A DNA stretch of 9,733 nt from Rubrobacteraceae bacterium (lineage in GTDB: Bacteria > Actinomycetota > Rubrobacteria > Rubrobacterales > Rubrobacteraceae). The translations under genes were made by a program, and so were the position numbers. The notes beneath the pieces are model-generated. The model had not been told where the DNA came from. It did no database searches and saw nothing but the letters and a program-made list of their open reading frames with translations. Where the stretch lies: assembly GCA_013698525.1 (NCBI GenBank), contig JACCSM010000213.1, forward strand, positions 1 to 9,733, written 5' to 3'. Below, piece by piece: positions 5,296-9,733 of the stretch (its first letter is position 1; each line of letters opens with the position of its first letter).

Positions 5296-7695
5296 ATGGA
5301 CGCCGACACTGGGTTCTCGTTCGGGGATCTACTCCGACGCTTTCGCGGCTCCGCCAACCTTACCCAGGAAGACCTGGCCGCTCGTACGGGCCTCACCCCG
5401 CAGGCCATCGGCCTGCTCGAGCGCGGAGAGCGCCGTCGTCCTCACAGGTACACCGTGCAGAAGCTGGCGGAAGCCCTGGAGCTTACGGGGCAGGATCACT
5501 CGCGGTTCGAAGCGGCGGCACGCCGCTCCACCGCCCGGCGCGCGGTGGCAGAGCTCTCCCGCCGCGACCTTCCTGCTCCGGCCACACCCTTGATCGGACG
5601 CACACGCGAAGCAGCGAGCGTCGCGCACCTCCTGCGCCACGAGGACGTGCGCCTGTTGACCCTGACCGGTCCCGGTGGCGTCGGAAAGACCCGTCTGGCT
5701 ATCGAGGTCGCCGCACGTTCGCACGAGGCGTTCGCCGACGGGGTCACCTTCGTGGCCCTGGCTCCCCTGAGAGACTCCGTTCTGGTTCTCTCAACCATCG
5801 CAGAGGCGCTTGGGATAAAGGACGTGGCGGGTCAGACGCTACGGGAGACCGTGGAGCAACATCTGCGAGGTAAGCAGATGCTGCTGCTCGACAACTTCGA
5901 ACATCTGCTCTTCGCCACTCCCGTAGTAGGCGACCTCGTGGGAGCCTGTCCGGGCCTGACTGTGCTGGTGACTAGCCGGGCTCCGCTACGCCTCGGCGCT
6001 GAGCACCAGTTCCCCGTGCCCCCGCTGCCCCTCCCCGACGCGGAAGGCCCGATCCAGATGGGGGTCTTGGAGCAGTCTCCCGCCGTGGAACTGTTCTGCC
6101 AGCGCGCCAGGGCCGTCTTGCCCGCCTTCGAGCTTACGACCACGAACGCGGCTACCGTGGCACGGATATGTCAGAGGCTGGACGGGCTGCCGCTGGCTAT
6201 CGAGCTGGCGGCAGCACGGGTCAAGCTGTTTCCTTTGCAGACGTTGCTTGCGAAGCTTGCTGGGCGGCTGCAAGTTCTCACGGGAGGAATGCGCGACTTG
6301 CCAGAACGGCAGCAGACGCTGCGCGACGAGATCGCGTGGAGCTACGATCTCCTCAATCCCGGTGAGCAGGCTTTGTTACGTCGCCTTGCCGTCTTCGCCG
6401 GCGGCTGTACCCTGGAGGCGGTGGAGGCTGTCTGCGGTTCTGGGGCCGTTGAGCAGGCGGATAGTAACGTCCTGGAAACGTTGGCATCGCTGGTCGACAA
6501 TAGCCTACTGGTATCACGATCCGAAGTCTCTCTGCGCCAGGAGGACGAGCAACCGCGCTTCACGATGCTCGAGACGATCCGGGAGTACGCTCTGGAACGC
6601 CTGGCATCGAGTGGCGAGGTGGAGGAGGCGCAATGGAAGCATGCACAGTACTACCTGGAGCTGGCGGAGGCGGCACAGCCTCAAGCCTCTGAGTCGTGGG
6701 ACGAGTTAGATTGGTGGTCGAGGTTCACACGGCTGGAGAGAGAACACGACAACGTAAGAGCAGCACTGAGCTGGGCCTTGCAAAACCTGGAGATGGAGAC
6801 GGGAGCGCGGTTAGCAATAGCGCTGTGGTGGTTCTGGATCGAGCAGGGCTACTCTAGTGATGCACGCCGGTGGATGGAGGCGCTCTTGGCGCTGGATGGA
6901 GCGGAAGGCCGAACCGGAGAAGCTCCGCACAAGCTGCCCGCACGCACGAAAGCGTACCTGCTCCAGGTCTCAGGTATCCTGGCCATGGTGCAAGGGGACC
7001 ACGATCACGCGGTGACGCTGCATGAAGAGAGCATGAGTGTGTATCGGGAGATGGGCCATAAAAAAGGCGTGAGTGCTTCGCTCCGCGAGCTTGGGTTTGT
7101 GGCCTACGAGCAGGGAGACTATGATCGCGCGGTGAGCTTGCACGAGCAGTCCCTCGTCCTGGCCCGCGAGTTTGGTACTACGTTTGGTGTCGCCTGGAGC
7201 ATCCGCGCCCTGGCGGACGCGGTGCGCGAGCAGGGAGATCTCAAACGCGCGAGAAGGCTGCTGGAAGAGGGCCTGGTTTTGTCTCGTGGCAAGGAGCACG
7301 CGTGGAACATCGCGCGCACGCTCGCCAGCCTCGGGAGCGCGGCGTGCGAAGCAGGCGAATATGCTCGGGCGTCGAGGTTGTACGAAGAGAGCTTGGAGCT
7401 GGGAGGACGGCGGATGGGCCTCAGCCATACCATCCTGCTCTGCCTGGAGGGACTGGCCCGAGTAGCGGTCGCGCAAGGGAGGATAGAACGGGCAGCGCGG
7501 CTCTGTGGGGCAGCCGCCGCGCTACGCGAGGATAGGGGCTGGCCTCTCCCACCGGCCAAGCGCGCCGAGCACGAGCGTACCGTGGCTGGGATCCGCGGAG
7601 CACTTGGGGAAGAGGCGTTTGCGGCGGCGTGGGTAAGGGGCCATGCGCTGCCTCTGGAGGAGGCCATCACGGATACTCTTGGAAAGGATGAATAG
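5296..7695 (+). CDS. XRE-HTH / NB-ARC (STAND) ATPase / TPR transcriptional regulator
   Basis: A 799-residue cytosolic STAND-type regulator. Domains in order: an XRE/Cro-like helix-turn-helix (about residues 8-70, [24 protein letters not shown]); an NB-ARC ATPase with Walker A GPGGVGKT (125-132), Walker B LLLDNFEH (196-203), the TSR sensor arginine (226-228) and GLPLA (297-301); a winged-helix/linker section ([22 protein letters not shown], then [17 protein letters not shown]); and from about residue 556 four to five TPR units with a period near 40 ([70 protein letters not shown]). The tail ([32 protein letters not shown]) is typical of this family. Such proteins are thought to sense a ligand through the TPRs and switch with bound nucleotide. 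The start is ATG at 5296 with AGGAG (5282-5286) 9 nt upstream. All ATPase motifs look intact. The divergent thiol dioxygenase gene is the obvious candidate target. Confidence 0.92.
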   Translation: MDADTGFSFGDLLRRFRGSANLTQEDLAARTGLTPQAIGLLERGERRRPHRYTVQKLAEALELTGQDHSRFEAAARRSTARRAVAELSRRDLPAPATPLIGRTREAASVAHLLRHEDVRLLTLTGPGGVGKTRLAIEVAARSHEAFADGVTFVALAPLRDSVLVLSTIAEALGIKDVAGQTLRETVEQHLRGKQMLLLDNFEHLLFATPVVGDLVGACPGLTVLVTSRAPLRLGAEHQFPVPPLPLPDAEGPIQMGVLEQSPAVELFCQRARAVLPAFELTTTNAATVARICQRLDGLPLAIELAAARVKLFPLQTLLAKLAGRLQVLTGGMRDLPERQQTLRDEIAWSYDLLNPGEQALLRRLAVFAGGCTLEAVEAVCGSGAVEQADSNVLETLASLVDNSLLVSRSEVSLRQEDEQPRFTMLETIREYALERLASSGEVEEAQWKHAQYYLELAEAAQPQASESWDELDWWSRFTRLEREHDNVRAALSWALQNLEMETGARLAIALWWFWIEQGYSSDARRWMEALLALDGAEGRTGEAPHKLPARTKAYLLQVSGILAMVQGDHDHAVTLHEESMSVYREMGHKKGVSASLRELGFVAYEQGDYDRAVSLHEQSLVLAREFGTTFGVAWSIRALADAVREQGDLKRARRLLEEGLVLSRGKEHAWNIARTLASLGSAACEAGEYARASRLYEESLELGGRRMGLSHTILLCLEGLARVAVAQGRIERAARLCGAAAALREDRGWPLPPAKRAEHERTVAGIRGALGEEAFAAAWVRGHALPLEEAITDTLGKDE

Positions 7696-8105
7696 AGAGC
7701 AGTGTGCAGGCATAGTACTACTGTTGCTGTGAGGAGGGAGCGCGCAAGGCTCCGTTTACCACGCCCCGCCCGCGCTCTCTGCCCTCGGAGTAGCACTGCT
7801 GCGGCGGAGCTGTTGGTCGCGGGGACGGACCGGGGCTATGCGTCACCCTGCATTCGTACTTCCGAGACCGCCCGTTCCAGGTCTCAGTGAATAGACTAAG
7901 ATGCTCTTCACCCGACCGCGCCGCCGATAGGTAGGTGAGAACGGGGTGGCCGTGCGTGACGACTGGCAGCGCAAGGGGTCGGGACGGCGCTGATAGAGGC
8001 GGCTCTGGAGCTGGCTGACAACTGACTCGGTCCGACGCGCTATAGGATACGAGTTGTGTTCGCCTAGCTTGTATACGGCGGGAAAACGATCATGCGGATT
8101 CCGCA
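7696..8105. other. 410-nt gene-free spacer
   Basis: No convincing gene lies here on either strand. It holds a weak inverted repeat (GAGGGAGCGCG at 7734-7744 with CGCGCTCTCTGCCCTC at 7771-7786, a 5-nt bulge) that may end the regulator transcript. A 6-bp GAGACC/GGTCTC repeat with a 10-nt loop lies near 7864-7885. The stretch also contains a possible TetR-like remnant at 7946-8025 and the stop-adjacent repeat at 8088-8106, both listed separately. No clear promoter was recognised. Confidence 0.5.
7946..8025 (+). pseudogene. Possible decayed N-terminus of a TetR-like regulator
   Basis: From GTG at 7946 the frame reads VAVRDDWQRKGSGRR and stops. A shift of frame at about 7990 gives LIEAALELADN before another stop. 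Joined, the two resemble the first helix region of TetR-family regulators (basic lead-in, then an x-I-x-A-A-x-x-L pattern). No helix-turn-helix or ligand domain follows. This is a resemblance by eye over about 25 residues and could be chance. Confidence 0.18.
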
Positions 8106-8106
8106 T
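8088..8106 (-). repeat. Stop-adjacent 19-nt element, copy 2, with perfect palindrome
   Basis: Plus-strand GATCATGCGGATTCCGCAT, 17 of 19 bases equal to 1761-1779. Its final base is the last base of the TAA stop of the thioesterase gene. It contains the perfect inverted repeat ATGCGGA-T-TCCGCAT (8092-8106). It could act as a 3'-end hairpin, or be a dispersed short repeat. Confidence 0.45.
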
Positions 8107-8504
8107 TACGGCTCGTCTGGTGCGAGGCGGAGCAGTTCTTCGGGCATCCTGACGGGTTTGCCTGTAGTCAGGTCGACGCAGGCGTGGCGTGTGTGGCCTG
8201 TGACGAGAACTTCTCTATCCTTGAGAACCTCGTAATCGAAGCGGAGGGAGACTTTGCCGAGTTCGGCGAGGCGCGTACTCAGGGTCAGCTCGTCGTCGAA
8301 GAAGGCAGGTCTGCGGTAGTGGAGGAGCGCCTCGACGACTACGAGGCCACGGCCCACACGTTCCATCTCCCTGTAAGAGTGGCCTGTAGCGCGCAGCCAC
8401 TCCACGCGTCCGACCTCGAAGTAGGAGAGGTAGGTGGCGTTGTTTACGTGTCCCTGGGCGTCTACCTCGGCGTAGCGGACCCGGATTTTGGTCTCGTGGA
8501 CTAT
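8106..8504 (-). CDS. Acyl-CoA thioesterase (4HBT hotdog family)
   Basis: A protein of about 132 residues in the 4-hydroxybenzoyl-CoA thioesterase-like hotdog family, hydrolysing acyl-CoA to free acid and CoA. The hallmark block RVRYAEVDAQGHVNNATYLSYFEVGRVEWLR spans about residues 8-38. Asp15 is the expected catalytic acid, and the long hotdog helix follows. The rest (HYRRPAFFDDELTLSTRLAELGKVSLRFDYEV, then VTGHTRHACVDLTTGKPVRMPEELL) matches family length and order. The start is unusual. Homologs begin M-x-VHET or MVHET, and the codon in that place is ATA at 8504-8502, forming an ATAG overlap with the hydratase stop TAG. The frame stays open further upstream inside the hydratase gene but shows no ATG, GTG or TTG in the roughly 90 nt before the overlap, and the first one downstream is past the active site. 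A GAGGG lies just upstream. It is co-transcribed with the hydratase. Confidence 0.87.
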   Translation of the reverse strand: MVHETKIRVRYAEVDAQGHVNNATYLSYFEVGRVEWLRATGHSYREMERVGRGLVVVEALLHYRRPAFFDDELTLSTRLAELGKVSLRFDYEVLKDREVLVTGHTRHACVDLTTGKPVRMPEELLRLAPDEP

Positions 8505-9274
8505 CGTCCCTCGAACTCTGGTTTGCGCTTCTCGCCGAAGGCGTTCATGCCTTCGCGGGCGTCCTCGGTGGCGAAGAGCAAGGCGAACTGGTCCGCCTCG
8601 TACTCGAGGCCGCTTATGAGGTCGACGTCGAGCGACCGGTTCGCAGCCGCCTTCGAGTGCCTTACAGCGAGGGGTCCGTTGGCGGAGATCTCGGCCGTAA
8701 GCTCCCTGGCCGCGTTCAACGCTTCGCCCTCGCCGACGACGCGGTTGACGAGGCCTATCTCCCTGGCCTCCCCGGCGCTTATGCGGCGGCCGGTGAAGAT
8801 CAACTCCTTGGCTAGCGCCGGCCCGATCAGACGCGGCAGGCGCTGGGTGCCGCCCATGCCGGGGAGTATCCCGAGGCCGACCTCGGGGAAGCCGAACGTC
8901 GCGTTCTCGGCGGCTATCCTGATGTCGCACGCGAGCGCCACCTCACAACCACCGCCGAGGGCATAGCCGTTTACGGCGGCTATGGTCGGGATGGGGCTCC
9001 TGTCGAGGAGGGCCATCGCTGCGTGGCCGATCTCGGAGAAGCGCTTGGCCTCCAGAGGTTCCATCATGCTCATGGCCCTTATGTCGGCCCCAGCGATAAA
9101 AGCCCGCTCCCCCGCTCCTGTAACGATGATCGCGCGCGGACCTTCGGACTCGAGCTCGAGTAGCGCCTGCCCGATCTCCTCGACCACCTGCCTGTCCAGG
9201 GCATTCAACTTCTCCTGGCGATCGATGGTCAGGACTGCGACATCGTCCTCGTGTTGTATCGTAACGTAGTTCAT
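8501..9274 (-). CDS. Enoyl-CoA hydratase (crotonase family)
   Basis: A 257-residue crotonase-fold protein, the usual length for a single-domain enoyl-CoA hydratase, which adds water to 2-enoyl-CoA in fatty-acid or branched-chain acyl-CoA breakdown. Seen: oxyanion-hole segments FIAGADIRAM (residues 59-68) and GYALGGGCEVALACD (103-117), and both catalytic glutamates of true hydratases, E111 and E131 (FPEVGLGILPGMGGTQRLPRLIG). The C-terminal trimerisation helices end in FATEDAREGMNAFGEKRKPEFEGR, also typical. I chose ATG at 9274 (MNYVTIQHEDDV), with an AAGGGAA site 5 nt upstream, over a start eight codons earlier. Its TAG stop overlaps the thioesterase start by four bases. It lies 95 nt after the B12-binding mutase gene, separated from it by a structured repeat region. 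Confidence 0.93.
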   Translation of the reverse strand: MNYVTIQHEDDVAVLTIDRQEKLNALDRQVVEEIGQALLELESEGPRAIIVTGAGERAFIAGADIRAMSMMEPLEAKRFSEIGHAAMALLDRSPIPTIAAVNGYALGGGCEVALACDIRIAAENATFGFPEVGLGILPGMGGTQRLPRLIGPALAKELIFTGRRISAGEAREIGLVNRVVGEGEALNAARELTAEISANGPLAVRHSKAAANRSLDVDLISGLEYEADQFALLFATEDAREGMNAFGEKRKPEFEGR

Positions 9275-9297
9275 TTGCTTCCCTTCGGTCGGCAGCA

Positions 9298-9367
9298 CTT
9301 CAGCATTTCAGCTTTTGGCTGACTAGCTGACAAGCCGCCCGTAGGGCGGCGTGCTGACTTGCTGAAG
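9298..9367 (-). repeat. Nested inverted repeat built from GCTGA octamers around a GC hairpin
   Basis: Outer arms 9298-9312 (CTTCAGCATTTCAGC) and 9353-9367 (GCTGACTTGCTGAAG) pair at 13 of 15 positions. Inside is a perfect 7-bp hairpin, GCCGCCC-GTA-GGGCGGC (9334-9350), plus another GCTGACTAGCTGAC unit (9318-9331). In the leftward transcript this RNA lies between the B12-domain gene and the hydratase ribosome site, starting about 24 nt before the hydratase ATG. There is no T-run. It could be an attenuator, a processing site or an inserted short repeat. Confidence 0.6.
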
Positions 9368-9369
9368 AG

Positions 9370-9733
9370 CTAATGTCCAGCAGGCACTGCCTGCTGGACA
9401 TACTCTACAGCTTTCTTCGTCGGTGTTCCCGGGGTAAAGACCTCGCCAACACCGATCTCCTTGAGCTTCGTGATGTCTTCTTTGGGGATGGTGCCGCCGA
9501 CGAAGACGAGGATGTCCTCGGCCTCGTTCTCTCTGAGGAATTCGATAATGCGGGGTACGAGCGTCATGTGGGCGCCCGAGAGGATGGAGATGCCGATGGC
9601 GTCGGCGTCCTCCTGGATGGCCGCCTCTACGACCTGCTCGGGGGTCTGGTGGAGGCCGGTGTAGATGACCTCCATCCCCGCGTCGCGGAGGGCACGGGCG
9701 ATGATCTTGGCCCCCCTGTCGTGGCCGTCGAGG
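9370..9733 (-). CDS. Methylmalonyl-CoA mutase C-terminal / cobalamin-binding subunit (5' end outside window)
   Basis: The last 120 residues of a stand-alone B12-binding domain like the small subunit of acyl-CoA mutases; the start lies beyond the window. Seen: the cobalamin motif D-x-H-x-x-G as LDGHDRG at the very edge (the histidine ligates cobalt), then [29 protein letters not shown], the SILSGAHM loop that contacts the B12 tail, and the conserved [28 protein letters not shown]. The protein ends soon after, so it is a separate subunit or the end of a fused one; which cannot be told here. Partners would be a large mutase subunit encoded upstream, outside the window. With the hydratase and thioesterase downstream it suggests branched- or short-chain acyl-CoA metabolism. 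Its final ten codons and stop region are a perfect palindrome. Confidence 0.92.
   Translation of the reverse strand, partial: LDGHDRGAKIIARALRDAGMEVIYTGLHQTPEQVVEAAIQEDADAIGISILSGAHMTLVPRIIEFLRENEAEDILVFVGGTIPKEDITKLKEIGVGEVFTPGTPTKKAVEYVQQAVPAGH
9373..9401. repeat. Perfect 29-bp palindrome at the end of the B12-domain gene
   Basis: Left arm ATGTCCAGCAGGCA (9373-9386), one central C (9387), and a right arm that is its exact reverse complement (9388-9401). It covers the codons for [10 protein letters not shown], the C-terminus of the B12-binding protein, and ends one base short of the stop codon. RNA from either strand could form a strong hairpin with a small loop; the DNA could be a dimeric-protein binding site or form a cruciform. 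Confidence 0.85.

Noticed and set aside
5296..7695. Antiphage STAND (Avs-like) defence gene
   Set aside because: It has an ATPase and TPR repeats, but the N-terminus is an XRE DNA-binding domain and there is no nuclease, TIR or other effector. Transcriptional regulator fits better.
7843..8106. Minus-strand 87-codon frame starting in a TAATG overlap with the thioesterase stop
   Set aside because: The overlap looks like coupling, but the start lies in the repeated palindromic element and the Arg/Ser-rich product has no recognisable domain.
8505..8930. Long N-terminal extension of the thioesterase frame
   Set aside because: The frame is open back to 8930, but the extra part is an Arg-rich out-of-frame reading of the hydratase gene. 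The family starts at VHETKIRVRY.
8184..8966. Plus-strand 260-codon open frame
   Set aside because: It is antisense to the thioesterase and hydratase genes, which have clear catalytic motifs and coupled starts. The opposite frame has a low-complexity Ser/Arg composition.

Overview
The window is GC-rich, densely coding DNA, most likely from a Rubrobacter-like or related deep-branching actinomycetote. This is an inference from gene families, not a search result. The families are an F420-type split-barrel protein, an ECF41 sigma factor, an actinobacterial phosphatase-like family, a GAF-LuxR regulator of a type common in that group, an XRE/NB-ARC/TPR regulator, and a stand-alone B12-binding acyl-CoA mutase domain with crotonase and thioesterase genes. 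I see no rRNA, tRNA, CRISPR array, transposase or phage gene.

Layout. (1) 129-1615, minus strand: an ECF41 sigma factor with a fused SnoaL-like domain, coupled by a TAGTG overlap to a PPOX-class (F420-type) oxidoreductase. A close match to the ECF41 promoter (TGTCACA-N16-CGTC) sits just upstream, so the pair looks self-regulated. (2) 1616-1778: a gene-free stretch with short palindromes and one hairpin. (3) 1779-2534, minus: a phosphatase-like protein of unproven activity. (4) 2680-3776, minus: a LuxR-type regulator split by two frameshifts, probably a pseudogene. It diverges from an intact SnoaL-like gene at 3976-4401 (plus). (5) 4553-5122, minus: a cysteine/thiol dioxygenase-family cupin. 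It diverges across 173 bp from a large XRE-NB-ARC-TPR regulator at 5296-7695 (plus). (6) 7696-8105: a gene-free spacer, possibly holding a decayed TetR-like N-terminus. (7) 8106-9733, minus: an acyl-CoA gene cluster read in the order B12-binding mutase subunit (cut by the window edge), enoyl-CoA hydratase, thioesterase.

How the genes work together. The right-hand cluster fits short- or branched-chain acyl-CoA metabolism. The rest is mostly single enzymes next to their likely regulators. I did not find a clear new multi-gene system. The points most worth a second look are small-scale: the near-perfect ECF41 autoregulatory promoter; a thioesterase whose only sensible start is ATA, in an ATAG overlap; a perfect 29-bp palindrome inside the last codons of the B12-domain gene, beside a nested GCTGA-repeat structure; the doubly frameshifted regulator; and a 19-nt sequence placed identically at the stop codons of two unrelated genes.
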